Source of the DNA: Sphingomonas sp. PAMC 26621
GTDB lineage: Bacteria > Pseudomonadota > Alphaproteobacteria > Sphingomonadales > Sphingomonadaceae
DNA length: 64,000 nucleotides
Direction: 5' to 3'
Assembly (NCBI RefSeq): GCF_000251145.1
Contig: NZ_AIDW01000015.1
Location: 1 to 64,000, forward strand
Positions 1-8,036 of the stretch are shown here, one piece after another. A model generated the notes under the pieces. The model saw only the letters and a list, made by a program, of their open reading frames with translations. It did no database searches and was not told where the DNA came from. Position 1 is the first letter of the stretch. The number at the start of each line of letters is the position of its first letter. Position numbers and translations under genes: made by a program.

Positions 1-15
1 CCCCCCCCCCCCCCC

Positions 16-81
16 GTTCGTTTCGAGCGCAGTCGAGAAACCTGCGCTGTGCCCGGTTTCTCGACTTCGCTCGAAACGAAC
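16..81. repeat. 27-bp inverted repeat (REP-like) at the window edge
   Basis: Two 27-base arms (16-42 and 55-81) are reverse complements with one mismatch, separated by 12 bases. The arms read GTTCGTTTCGAGCG followed by MAGTCGAGAAACC. It is preceded by a run of 15 C. A sequence of this kind is, from memory, a common dispersed intergenic repeat in sphingomonads. It could fold as a hairpin in RNA from either strand. No gene is visible in 1-315; the rest of this stretch holds the hairpin at 137-166 and the upstream region of the regulator gene. Confidence 0.7.
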
Positions 82-136
82 GGACGGAGGACACCGGGCA
101 AAAGGAAGCGGCTAAAGAGCACCCCCGAAACGGGAA

Positions 137-166
137 ATGCCCGCCACACTTGCGTGTGGCGGGCAT
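137..166. terminator. Perfect 13-bp stem hairpin, probable terminator
   Basis: ATGCCCGCCACAC (137-149) pairs perfectly with GTGTGGCGGGCAT (154-166) around a 4-base loop. It is followed by CCTTTCC on the plus strand and by TTTCCC on the minus strand, so the U-tract is weak in both directions. It probably ends transcription of a gene lying left of the window; direction uncertain. Confidence 0.6.
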
Positions 167-266
167 CCTTTCCTCCCCAGGAAACTTTCTTGACCCGTCT
201 CTAGAAGGACAATTGCGGTTCCGTATCGCCGGATCGTTCGCCAGCACGGTCACCTTGTCACGATCG

Positions 267-294
267 TTGGTAAAGCGTACGTACGGTTGTAAAG
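267..294 (+). promoter_or_regulatory. Two GTAAAG motifs upstream of the regulator, possible autoregulatory operator
   Basis: TTGGTAAAG (267-275) and TTGTAAAG (287-294) lie 20 bases apart, just upstream of the GTG start at 316. Similar TGTAAA words recur before aceA. RamB/ScfR-type regulators are known to bind AT-containing sites near their own gene and aceA; that these motifs are the site here is inference. Confidence 0.35.
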
Positions 295-315
295 TATTGA
301 CCGACGGAGGCGTAA

Positions 316-1703
316 GTGGCTGATCGCAAACTGTTTGCCGGGCATGCGGTCCGCCGGCTTCGGCGTGGCGCGGGGCTGACTCAGGCGGCGATGGCCGAAG
401 TGCTGACGATCTCGCCGAGCTATCTCAATCTGGTCGAGAAGAACCAGCGACCCTTGTCGGCGACGTTGCTCGTCAAGCTCGCCGAGACGTTCGACTTCGA
501 TCCGCGTGCGCTGGCGGCGGGGGAGCCTGGCGGTGGCGAGGCGGCGCTGGGCGCAGGCTGGCGGATCCGATGTTCGCTGACCTCGAGATCGATCGCAACG
601 AGATCGAGGAATGGCTCGCGGGCGCACCCGGCGGCGCGGAGGCGTTCGCACGCGCGTTCGACCGCATGGGCGCGGGCGGCACTGCCGAGGATGCCGCAGC
701 GATCGATCCGATCAGCGAAGTCCGTCGCGAGATCGAACGCTGGCGCGGGCATTTCGCGGATCTCGACGCCGCCGCCGAGGCGCTCGCGGACGAACTGCGG
801 ATGGGCGCGGGCGACCTGTATGGCGCGATCTCCGAGCGGCTTCGCGTCAAGCACCAGCTGACGATCCGCGTCCTGCCGGTGGACGTGATGCCCGACCTGC
901 TCCGCCGCACCGACCTCCACGCACGACAGGTACAATTGTCCGAGACGCTCGATCCCGCCAGCCGCACCTTCGCGGTCGCGGTCCAGCTCGCGCAGATCGA
1001 GGCGCGCGACGAGATCGAGGCGCTTGCCAAGGGGGCGGGGTTCGCCGACCGCGCCGCCGAGCGATTGTACCGGCGGCACCTCGCCAATTATTATGCCGCC
1101 GCGCTGATGATGCCCTACGCCCGCTTCCTGCGCGCGTGCGAGGCGACGGGCTATGACCTCGAATTGCTTCAGCGGCGGTTCGGCGCGGGGTTCGAGCAGG
1201 TCGCGCATCGGGTGACCGCGTTGCAGCGGGTCGGCGCGCGCGGGTTGCCGTTCTTTCTCGTCCGGGTCGATCGTGCCGGGCAGGCGTCGAAGCGGTTCTC
1301 GGGCGCGAGCGCTTCGCCGCTGGCCGAGGCGGAGGCGCGTTGCCCATTGTGGCGGCTGCATGCCGCGTTCGATCGCCCGGGCACATTGGCGGTGCAGCTG
1401 GTTGCGCTCGAGGACGGATCGCGCTGGTTCACGATCGCGCGGACGGTGACGCCGCAGGGGCGACGCTACGGCACGGTGCCCGCGGAGTTCGTCGTGGGGA
1501 TCGGGGTGGCGGCGGCGCATGCCGGGGCGCTCGCGGCGGCACGCGGGATCGACCTGACCGGCGAAGCGATGCCGATCGGGCTCGGGTGTCGTGCGTGCGG
1601 CCGCGGGCAATGCCCGCAACGGTCGCTTCCGCCGTCGGGCCGCGCGCTGACGGTCAACGAGCGCGAGCGCGGCGTGAGCGGTTTCTCGTTCGGCGGCGAT
1701 TGA
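316..1703 (+). pseudogene. XRE-family short-chain acyl-CoA responsive regulator (RamB/ScfR-like), frameshifted
   Basis: Family members are cytoplasmic transcription factors that sense short-chain acyl-CoA or acetate status and control glyoxylate-shunt and acyl-CoA genes. The GTG at 316 opens a frame with an N-terminal helix-turn-helix (LTQAAMAEVLTISPSYLNLVEKNQRP). After residue ~78 the frame is lost and the rest of the protein continues in another frame through 1703, ending in the typical C-terminal half with a Cys cluster (GLGCRACGRGQCPQR). Inserting one C between 549 and 550 (CTG-CGG-CGC-AGG) restores one continuous protein of about 460 residues that reads ALRRRLADPMFADLEIDR across the join. 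So this is a one-base deletion, real or a sequencing error. The neighbour downstream is isocitrate lyase, the expected target. If the shift is real, only a DNA-binding stub is made, or the C-terminal part from the ATG at 570. Confidence 0.8.
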
Positions 1704-1708
1704 GCGTC

Positions 1709-1801
1709 TGTAAACAAACTCACAACATTACATCGTTGAACGCGGAACGTTTACGGCCCGACGCGCAACTTTCACCATTTTAGCCCAGAAATCGTGTAAA
1801 G
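1709..1801 (+). promoter_or_regulatory. aceA upstream region with three TGTAAA/GTAAAC-type motifs
   Basis: The 137 bases between the regulator stop and aceA hold TGTAAACAAAC (1709-1719), GTTTAC (1749-1754, i.e. GTAAAC on the minus strand) and GTGTAAAG (1794-1801). They resemble the words in front of the regulator at 267-294 and are AT-rich islands in a GC-rich region. They are candidate operator sites for the adjacent RamB/ScfR-like regulator. A weak GTGAGG ribosome site precedes the ATG at 1841. Confidence 0.35.
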
Positions 1802-1840
1802 AACGCTATTCCGTGGATATCTCTACACAGTGAGGCCACG

Positions 1841-3436
1841 ATGACCTACCAGTCCCATATCGCAAACGCCGACTCCCTGATCCGCGGCTACAACGGCACG
1901 TGGGACGGGATTTCCGCCGAGTCCGTAGCGCGGATGAAGCTCCAGAACCGCTTCCAGACCGGACTGGACATCGCGCGCTACACCGCGGCGATCATCCGCA
2001 AGGACATGGCGGCCTATGATGCCGATCCGGCCAACTACACCCAGTCGCTCGGCTGCTGGCACGGGTTCATCGGGCAACAGAAGATGATCAGCGTCAAGAA
2101 GCACTTCGGCTCGACCGAGCGGCGCTATCTGTACCTGTCGGGCTGGATGGTCGCGGCGCTTCGAAGCGAATTCGGCCCGCTGCCCGACCAGTCGATGCAC
2201 GAGAAGACCAGCGTTCCCGCGCTGATCGAGGAACTCTATACCTTCCTCCGCCAGGCCGACGCCCGCGAGCTCGGGATGATGTTCCGTGACATCGATGCGG
2301 CGCGCGCCTCGGGCAATGCGATCGAGGAACAGCGCCTGCTCAACGCGGTGGAAAATTACCAGACGCACGTCGTTCCGATCATCGCCGATATCGACGCTGG
2401 CTTCGGCAATGCCGAGGCGACCTATCTGCTCGCCAAGAAGATGATCGAGGCAGGGGCCTGCGCGCTCCAGATCGAGAATCAGGTCAGCGACGAAAAGCAG
2501 TGCGGCCATCAGGACGGCAAGGTCACGGTGCCGCACGAGGACTTCCTCGCGAAGGTCCGCGCGTGTCGCTACGCCTTCCTCGAGCTGGGCGTGGACGATG
2601 GCATCATCGTCACGCGCACCGACTCGCTCGGGGCTGGCCTCACCAAGCAGATCGCGGTGTCGAAGGAGCCGGGCGACCTCGGCGACCAGTATAACAGCTT
2701 CCTGGATTGCGAGGAGATCGACCCGACCACCGCGCGCAACGGCGACGTCATCCTCAACCGCGACGGCAAGCTGATGCGCCCCAAACGGCTGCCCTCGAAC
2801 CTGTTCCAGTTCCGCGCCGGGTCGGGCGAGGATCGCTGCGTGCTCGACTGCATCACCTCGCTCCAGCACGGCGCTGACCTGTTGTGGATCGAGACCGAGA
2901 AGCCGCACATCGAACAGATCGCGGGCATGGTCGACCGGATCCGCGAGGTGATCCCGAACGCCAAGCTGGTCTACAACAACTCGCCGTCGTTCAACTGGAC
3001 GCTCAACTTCCGCCAGCAGGTGTTCGACGCGTGGAGCAAGGAAGGGCGCGACCTCTCGGCGTTCGACCGGGCGAAGCTGATGTCGGTCGATTACGACGGC
3101 ACCGATCTGGCGGACGAGGCCGACGAGCGGATCCGGACTTTCCAGCGTGATGCCGCCGCGCGGGCGGGGATCTTCCACCACCTCATCACGCTGCCGACCT
3201 ATCATACGGCGGCGCTGTCGACCGACAATCTCGCCAAGGAGTATTTCGGCGACGCGGGGATGCTGGGTTATGTGAAGGGCGTCCAGCGCAAGGAGATCCG
3301 CGAGGGCATCGCCTGCGTGAAGCACCAGAACATGTCGGGCAGCGACATCGGCGACGACCACAAGGAATATTTCGCCGGCGAGGCCGCGCTCAAGGCGGGC
3401 GGCGCGCACAATACGATGAACCAGTTCGCCGCCTGA
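1841..3436 (+). CDS. aceA: Isocitrate lyase
   Basis: It cleaves isocitrate to glyoxylate and succinate, the first step of the glyoxylate shunt, in the cytoplasm. The 531-residue length and the KQCGH signature with catalytic Cys221 match the longer Pseudomonas PA2634-type enzyme rather than the ~430-residue E. coli form. DIDAGFGN (~183-190), the ENQVSDEKQCGHQDGK loop and NNSPSFNW (active-site Asn/Ser/Pro/Ser) are all present. The ATG at 1841 follows GTGAGGCCACG. The upstream regulator of the short-chain acyl type is the expected controller. A strong hairpin terminates transcription just after the stop. No malate synthase gene is in the window. Confidence 0.96.
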   Translation: MTYQSHIANADSLIRGYNGTWDGISAESVARMKLQNRFQTGLDIARYTAAIIRKDMAAYDADPANYTQSLGCWHGFIGQQKMISVKKHFGSTERRYLYLSGWMVAALRSEFGPLPDQSMHEKTSVPALIEELYTFLRQADARELGMMFRDIDAARASGNAIEEQRLLNAVENYQTHVVPIIADIDAGFGNAEATYLLAKKMIEAGACALQIENQVSDEKQCGHQDGKVTVPHEDFLAKVRACRYAFLELGVDDGIIVTRTDSLGAGLTKQIAVSKEPGDLGDQYNSFLDCEEIDPTTARNGDVILNRDGKLMRPKRLPSNLFQFRAGSGEDRCVLDCITSLQHGADLLWIETEKPHIEQIAGMVDRIREVIPNAKLVYNNSPSFNWTLNFRQQVFDAWSKEGRDLSAFDRAKLMSVDYDGTDLADEADERIRTFQRDAAARAGIFHHLITLPTYHTAALSTDNLAKEYFGDAGMLGYVKGVQRKEIREGIACVKHQNMSGSDIGDDHKEYFAGEAALKAGGAHNTMNQFAA

Positions 3437-3459
3437 TCGCGGGAGGAAACGACCAGCAA

Positions 3460-3483
3460 CGCCCGGGACGGTTGTCCCGGGCG
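3460..3483 (+). terminator. Terminator hairpin after aceA
   Basis: CGCCCGGGAC and GTCCCGGGCG form a perfect 10-bp stem with a GGTT loop, 23 bases after the aceA stop, followed by TGTGCTTG. The U-tract is poor but the stem is strong. Confidence 0.65.
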
Positions 3484-3605
3484 TGTGCTTGCAGGCTGGT
3501 CGCAACGTCAGACCATTTCGGCGCATCGCTCCCGGCATGTGCTTGCCGCCAATCGAAAAGGCGCGCTGGCGAAACGCTTCTGCGTGCCAGCTGCGTGGTG
3601 AACCG

Positions 3606-4424
3606 ATGCGCGTCCTGACTCTGGCTCTGATCCTCGCTGGACTATCGATTGGCCGGGAGGCCGGGCATGCGCAGGACCGGCTCACCGGAGGAGCGCCGCT
3701 GGCTGGAACCGGCGTCGGTGCTGGCCGGCCACACGTCGGACGCGAGATGGGGCGGCTGTTCATCAGTCCGATGGGGGAACCGTTCCGCTCCCCCGAGGGT
3801 GACAGGAACCCGATCGACGTCTGGTTCGAACAGGCCGACACCAACCATGACGGTGCGCTGACGGATGCGGAATTCGATGCCGATGCCGAACGGTTCTTCG
3901 CCATCCTCGACCACGGTCATGACGGGGAGATCGATCCCGACGACATCGAAGTATATGAGGACAGCATCGTTCCCGAAGTCCGCGTCGGCGGCGGTGGAGG
4001 CGGCGGGCGTTCCGCCGGATCGCACGGTCGGGGCGGTGGCGGGAGACGGCGCAGCGGCGGGGGCGGCTTTGGCGGCCGCGGGCATCGTGGTGGGGGCGGC
4101 AGTCGTGGCGGCGAGGGCGGCGATAGTGCATCGCCGAGTCAGCCCGCCTATGATTCCGTTCGCCAGGGCGCGGCCCGCTACGGCTTTTTCGAGTATCCGG
4201 AGCCGATCACCGTCGCCGATACCGATTTCAATCGCGGCGTGTCGCTCAAGGAATTCGAGGCGGCGGCGGACAGCCGGTTCGCGGTGCTCGACCGGAATGG
4301 CGACGGGCGAGTCACGCGGGCCGAACTTCCGCGGTTCGATCCACCCGCCGCCGCACTCGCTCCCCCAAGCCGGCGACCGATGGAACGACCGCATCGCGAC
4401 GAGGATCGCGACCCGGACGGTTGA
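3606..4424 (+). CDS. Secreted EF-hand protein with Gly/Arg/Ser-rich linker
   Basis: A 272-residue exported protein, starting at the ATG at 3606 because this gives a clean signal peptide (MRVLTLALILAGLSIG, cleavage near GHAQ). An upstream in-frame start at 3483 would bury it. Four EF-hand loops are visible: DTNHDGALTDAE (residue 78 on), DHGHDGEIDPDD, a degenerate DTDFNRGVSLKE, and DRNGDGRVTRAE (229 on). The two pairs are separated by about 50 residues made mostly of Gly, Ser and Arg. Calcium binding in the periplasm or outside is likely; no enzyme domain is seen. EF-hand proteins of this layout are frequent in sphingomonads and caulobacters, function unknown. The ribosome site is weak. Confidence 0.8.
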   Translation: MRVLTLALILAGLSIGREAGHAQDRLTGGAPLAGTGVGAGRPHVGREMGRLFISPMGEPFRSPEGDRNPIDVWFEQADTNHDGALTDAEFDADAERFFAILDHGHDGEIDPDDIEVYEDSIVPEVRVGGGGGGGRSAGSHGRGGGGRRRSGGGGFGGRGHRGGGGSRGGEGGDSASPSQPAYDSVRQGAARYGFFEYPEPITVADTDFNRGVSLKEFEAAADSRFAVLDRNGDGRVTRAELPRFDPPAAALAPPSRRPMERPHRDEDRDPDG

Positions 4425-4430
4425 TCCGGG

Positions 4431-5381
4431 TCAGGCGCCCGCGTCGGTAAGGCGGTCCAGTTGCTCGACGCTCAGCGTCAGGGCCATCGCGCCCAGCAGA
4501 TCCTCGACCTGCGCGACACTCGTGGCGCTGGCGATGGGTGCGGTGACTGCTGGTTGTTCCTTGAGCCACGCCAGCGCAATCTGAGCAAGGCTCGCCCCGG
4601 TCTCCTCCGCAACCGAATCCATCGCCGCCAGCACGGCAGGTCCGGTCCCGTCGAGAAAGGCCTGCATCCGCCCGCCACGCACGCTTTTGCCGAAATCGTC
4701 CGCACTGCGATATTTACCGGTCAGGAACCCCGAGGCGAGGCCGTAATAAGGCACGGCACCGATGTTGTTCTCGACGCAATAGGATTGCAGCTCGCCCTCG
4801 AACTTGCTGCGACTGACGAGATTATATTCGGGCTGAAGCACATGGAAATGCGGCAGGCCATGCGCGCGCGCGGCGTCGTTGGCGGACTTCAGGCGCTTGG
4901 CGTGGAAGTTGGATGCGCCAAGCGCGCGAACCTTGCCCGCGTCGATCAGCTTGCCGAACGCCGCCAGCACGTCTTCCTGCGGGACCGACTCGTCGTCCTG
5001 ATGCGCGAAATAGAGATCGATCGTCTCGATTCCCAGCCGCTTCAGCGAGGCGTCACAGGCCGCTGCGATCCGGGCGGGCGCAAGCTTCTCGCCACCCTCA
5101 CCGGGGAGCATCCCGACCTTGGTCGCGATCTGCACCTGATCACGCTTGCCGCTCTGCTTGAGCCACGCGCCGATCACACTTTCGGATTCGCCGCCGTGAT
5201 GCCCGGGCACCCACGCGGAATAAGCGTCGGCGGTATCGATCATCGTCCCGCCGCCCGCGACGAAGGCGTCGAGCACCGCGAAGCTCGTGTCCCGGTCGGC
5301 GGTCCAGCCGAACACGTTGCCGCCCAGCACGAGCGGTGCGATGCGGAGGTCGGTGGCGCCGAGGCGACGTAGGTCGGTCAT
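4431..5381 (-). CDS. Aldo/keto reductase
   Basis: NADPH-dependent oxidoreductase of the AKR superfamily, 316 residues, cytoplasmic. The (beta/alpha)8 barrel tetrad is visible: Asp and Tyr in IDTADAYSAW, Lys in QIATKVGM and His in LYFAHQDD; the cofactor-binding end has APIASATS. It resembles the YajO/Tas-like group acting on small aldehydes or ketones; the substrate cannot be told. Its ATG overlaps the stop of the upstream small lipoprotein gene (ATGA), so it is the last gene of a coupled three-gene minus-strand operon. It converges tail to tail with the EF-hand gene, only 6 bases apart. Confidence 0.9.
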   Translation of the reverse strand: MTDLRRLGATDLRIAPLVLGGNVFGWTADRDTSFAVLDAFVAGGGTMIDTADAYSAWVPGHHGGESESVIGAWLKQSGKRDQVQIATKVGMLPGEGGEKLAPARIAAACDASLKRLGIETIDLYFAHQDDESVPQEDVLAAFGKLIDAGKVRALGASNFHAKRLKSANDAARAHGLPHFHVLQPEYNLVSRSKFEGELQSYCVENNIGAVPYYGLASGFLTGKYRSADDFGKSVRGGRMQAFLDGTGPAVLAAMDSVAEETGASLAQIALAWLKEQPAVTAPIASATSVAQVEDLLGAMALTLSVEQLDRLTDAGA

Positions 5382-5587
5382 TGGGTTTGTGCTCCGGAAT
5401 CGTTTTCGTCGCCGCCCTCGTCATCGGGGACGATCTCGGCGGCGTTCATGTCTTCGCTGTTCGCATCTCGCGAGACAGCGGCGGCGTTGACAGCCTTATC
5501 TTCGCCGGGGGGCGTGCCGGGGGCGGACGATCCGCCGCCCGAGCACGCCGTTACCAGCAGCGCGGCCAAGACGATGGCCGCGCGCAT
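5378..5587 (-). CDS. Small acidic lipoprotein
   Basis: A 69-residue protein with a lipoprotein signal (MRAAIVLAALLVTAC, lipobox VTAC, lipidated Cys15) followed by a Gly/Ser linker and a very acidic, Asn/Asp/Glu-rich tail with no folded domain. It is probably anchored to the inner or outer membrane facing the periplasm. Its start overlaps the previous stop (TGATG) and its stop overlaps the aldo/keto reductase start (ATGA), so translation of the three genes is coupled. Function unknown. Confidence 0.7.
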   Translation of the reverse strand: MRAAIVLAALLVTACSGGGSSAPGTPPGEDKAVNAAAVSRDANSEDMNAAEIVPDDEGGDENDSGAQTQ

Positions 5588-5955
5588 CAGTTTTCGAGCT
5601 CGTTGCCGATGTCCTTGGCCGCGACTCCGGCGCGATGCGACGCTCGATCCGCCTTGTCGCCGACCCGGTCGGCGGCATTGTCCGCCTTTTCGCCGAACCG
5701 GTCGGCGGCGCGATCGGCCTTGTCGCTCAGGTTCGCGGTCTTGTTGCTCAGCGTATCGCCAAACTTGTCCATCCGCTCGGCGGCCGCGCCAAGTGCCGCA
5801 TCCGTATCGTCCCGCGCCTTGCGCGCGGTCTGGTTGACGTCGCCCGAGATTGAATTGGCGGCTTCGGCGGTGTCGTTCTGCGCCTTTTCACTGCAGGCGG
5901 ACATGCCGATTGCAGCGATCGCAAGCATCGGGACGCGGGCGAGTTTGTAGGTCAT
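5587..5955 (-). CDS. Lipoprotein with Ala/Asp/Lys apolipoprotein-like repeats
   Basis: A 122-residue protein. The ATG at 5955 is chosen because it gives a lipoprotein signal (MLAIAAIGMSAC, lipobox MSAC); a longer frame upstream lacks one. The mature part is a long amphipathic helix of 11-residue-like repeats such as DKADRAADRFGEKADNAADR, resembling LEA/apolipoprotein-type stress proteins and YtxH/CsbD-like surface helices. It is the first gene of the minus operon with the acidic lipoprotein and the aldo/keto reductase. A role in envelope stress or desiccation is possible but not shown. Confidence 0.72.
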   Translation of the reverse strand: MTYKLARVPMLAIAAIGMSACSEKAQNDTAEAANSISGDVNQTARKARDDTDAALGAAAERMDKFGDTLSNKTANLSDKADRAADRFGEKADNAADRVGDKADRASHRAGVAAKDIGNELEN

Positions 5956-6095
5956 GAAAGGCTCCCGTGAGGTTTGAGGGGAAGGTATCCACCCGTATAA
6001 ACCCGCGCAACCGCGCAAAGGTCCGTATCGCGGCCGCGGTCTCGCCGGGGTTAAGAAGACAAATCTCCGCCGACCTGCGGACGTCGTTGACCCCA

Positions 6096-6115
6096 TATAA
6101 AGATATCTTTATATC
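6096..6115 (+). promoter_or_regulatory. 20-bp perfect palindrome, probable SahR operator
   Basis: ATATAAAGATATCTTTATAT is a perfect 20-base palindrome and the most AT-rich stretch of the area, ending 10 bases before the sahR ATG. SahR regulators (ArsR family with a methyltransferase-like sensor domain) bind palindromes of this type in front of methionine-cycle genes. The position implies autoregulation of sahR-metF-metH. Confidence 0.75.
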
Positions 6116-6125
6116 AGGGTCCAAC

Positions 6126-7094
6126 ATGACGATGGCTCTCGATATCTTTCGCGCCCTGGCGGATGCGACACGGCTTCGGATCGTGGCGTTGCTGCGCTCG
6201 ATGGAGTTGTCGGTCGGCGAGCTCGCGCAGGTGCTCGGGCAGAGCCAGCCGCGCGTGTCGCGCCACGTCAAGATCCTGTGCGACGCCGGATTGGCGGAGC
6301 GGCGCAAGGAGGGCAGTTGGGTCTTCGTCGCGCTTGGTGCGGATGCGACGGTCGGGCCAGTGCTCGCGGCGCTCGACCAGTGGGCCGCGCTGTCGCCTGA
6401 CCATTGGGCGGTCGCTGATGCGGCGCGGCTCGCGGCGGTGCGGGCGGATCGCGCGGCGTCGGCAGCGAGCTGGTTCGAGGCGAATGCGGGGCAATGGGAT
6501 GCGATCCGCTCGCTCCACATTGCCGAAAGCGAGGTCGAGGCGGCGATCGCGGCGGTGCTCGGCGATACGCAGATCGGCCAGTTGATCGACATCGGGACGG
6601 GGACCGGGCGGATGCTCGAGCTGTTCGCCGGGCGCGCGGAACAGGCGCTCGGGATCGATCGGTCGTCGGAGATGCTGCGGCTTGCGCGCGCCAAATTGTC
6701 CGAGCGCGGGCTGACCAATACCGAGCTGCGCCAGGCCGATCTCTACGCCTTGCCCCTCGCCGACGGTGCTGCAGATGTCGCGATCGTCCATCACGTGCTT
6801 CACTTCGCGCAGCAGCCGGGCGCGGCGATCGCCGAAGCGGCGCGGGTGATGACGACGGGCGGGCGGCTGCTGATCGCCGATTTTGCCGCGCATGACCGCG
6901 AGGAACTGCGCACGCAAGACGGGCATACCCGCCTCGGTTTCGCGGACGAGCAGATGGCGACGTGGTTCGCGGCGGCGGGGCTGATCCCCGAGCGGACCGA
7001 GACGCTGATGGGGGGCGAACTGACGGTCAAATTGTGGCTCGCGCGAAAGCGCGATGCGAAGCGTTCCGGAATACGAGAGGCGATGGCGGCATGA
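6126..7094 (+). CDS. sahR: ArsR-type regulator fused to SAM-methyltransferase-like domain (SahR)
   Basis: A 322-residue cytoplasmic regulator. Residues ~1-95 are an ArsR winged helix (FRALADATRLRIVALL, then LGQSQPRVSRHVKILCDAGLAERRKEG). Residues ~150-310 form a class I methyltransferase fold with motif I LIDIGTGTGRMLELF and IVHHVLHFAQ. In proteobacteria such fusions (SahR) sense S-adenosylhomocysteine and repress methionine-cycle genes. The context fits exactly: its stop overlaps the metF start (ATGA), and both metH halves follow. An almost identical palindrome class is its operator, seen at 6096-6115. It could retain methyltransferase activity, but the sensor role is favoured. ATG at 6126 chosen; 6132 is an alternative. 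Confidence 0.85.
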   Translation: MTMALDIFRALADATRLRIVALLRSMELSVGELAQVLGQSQPRVSRHVKILCDAGLAERRKEGSWVFVALGADATVGPVLAALDQWAALSPDHWAVADAARLAAVRADRAASAASWFEANAGQWDAIRSLHIAESEVEAAIAAVLGDTQIGQLIDIGTGTGRMLELFAGRAEQALGIDRSSEMLRLARAKLSERGLTNTELRQADLYALPLADGAADVAIVHHVLHFAQQPGAAIAEAARVMTTGGRLLIADFAAHDREELRTQDGHTRLGFADEQMATWFAAAGLIPERTETLMGGELTVKLWLARKRDAKRSGIREAMAA

Positions 7095-8029
7095 CGATTT
7101 CGGTAAACCAGCTCGAAGAGGCCCGGCGCGCGCTCGAGGCGCCGCTGTTCGCGGATCTCGCGGGCGATGCGGCGGTATCGTTCGAGTTCTTCCCGCCCAA
7201 GACCGAGAAGATGGAAGAGGCGCTGTGGGAGACGGTGCGTACGCTCGAACCCTTCGCGCCCGAGTTCGTCTCGGTGACGTATGGCGCTGGCGGAACGACG
7301 CGCGACCGGACGCATGCGACCGTCGCGCGGATCGAGCGCGAGACGAGCATGCCGGCGGCGGCGCATCTGACCTGCGTCGAGGCGTCACGTGGCGAGATCG
7401 ACGAGATCGCCGAGCACTATTGGGCGGCGGGCGTGCGGCATATCGTCGCACTTCGCGGCGATGCACCGGGGGCGGGGGGCTTTGTCCCGCATGCCGACGG
7501 CTATACCAATGCAGCGGACCTGGTGGCGGGGCTTAAGCGGCTCCATCCGTTCGAGATTTCGGTCGCAGCCTATCCCGAATGCCATCCCGACTCGCACGAC
7601 GATGCGCATGATCTCGACAATCTCAAGCGCAAACTCGATGCGGGCGCCACGCGCGGGATCACGCAGTTCTTCTTCGAACCCGAGACGTTCTTCCGCTTCC
7701 GCGATCGCGCGGCGGCGGCGGGGATCGATGCGCCGATGGTGCCGGGCATCATGCCCGTCACCAATTTCCAGAGCATCGTGAAGATGTCGGCGATGTGCGG
7801 GACGGAAGTGCCCGCGTGGATGGGGCGGTTGTTCGAGGGGCTCGAGGATCATGCGGGTGCGCGCGGGCTGATCGCGGCGACGCTGGCGGCCGAGCTGTGT
7901 CGGAAACTGTACGCGGGTGACGTGCGGAACTTCCATTTCTACACGCTCAACCGCGCCGAGCTGAGCTTCGCGATCTGCCATCTCCTCGGGTTGCGGGCGA
8001 AGACCGTGGCGAAAGCGGAAGCGGCATAA
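7091..8029 (+). CDS. metF: Methylenetetrahydrofolate reductase
   Basis: A 312-residue flavoprotein that reduces 5,10-methylene-THF to 5-methyl-THF for methionine synthase. Seen: FEFFPPKTEKMEE at the start of the barrel with the catalytic Glu, SVTYGAGGTTRDRT, HLTCVEASRGEI, ALRGDAP, and FQSIVKMSAMCG. The ATG at 7091 overlaps the sahR stop, so the two are translationally coupled. Second gene of the methionine operon. Confidence 0.96.
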   Translation: MTISVNQLEEARRALEAPLFADLAGDAAVSFEFFPPKTEKMEEALWETVRTLEPFAPEFVSVTYGAGGTTRDRTHATVARIERETSMPAAAHLTCVEASRGEIDEIAEHYWAAGVRHIVALRGDAPGAGGFVPHADGYTNAADLVAGLKRLHPFEISVAAYPECHPDSHDDAHDLDNLKRKLDAGATRGITQFFFEPETFFRFRDRAAAAGIDAPMVPGIMPVTNFQSIVKMSAMCGTEVPAWMGRLFEGLEDHAGARGLIAATLAAELCRKLYAGDVRNFHFYTLNRAELSFAICHLLGLRAKTVAKAEAA

Positions 8030-8036
8030 TTTTCTT

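Noticed and set aside
1..15. Run of 15 C as a biological element
   Set aside because: Homopolymer at the very edge of the window, adjacent to a REP-like repeat; possible sequencing artefact.
1823..3904. 693-codon minus-strand frame opposite aceA
   Set aside because: Antisense to isocitrate lyase and Arg/His-rich; not a gene.
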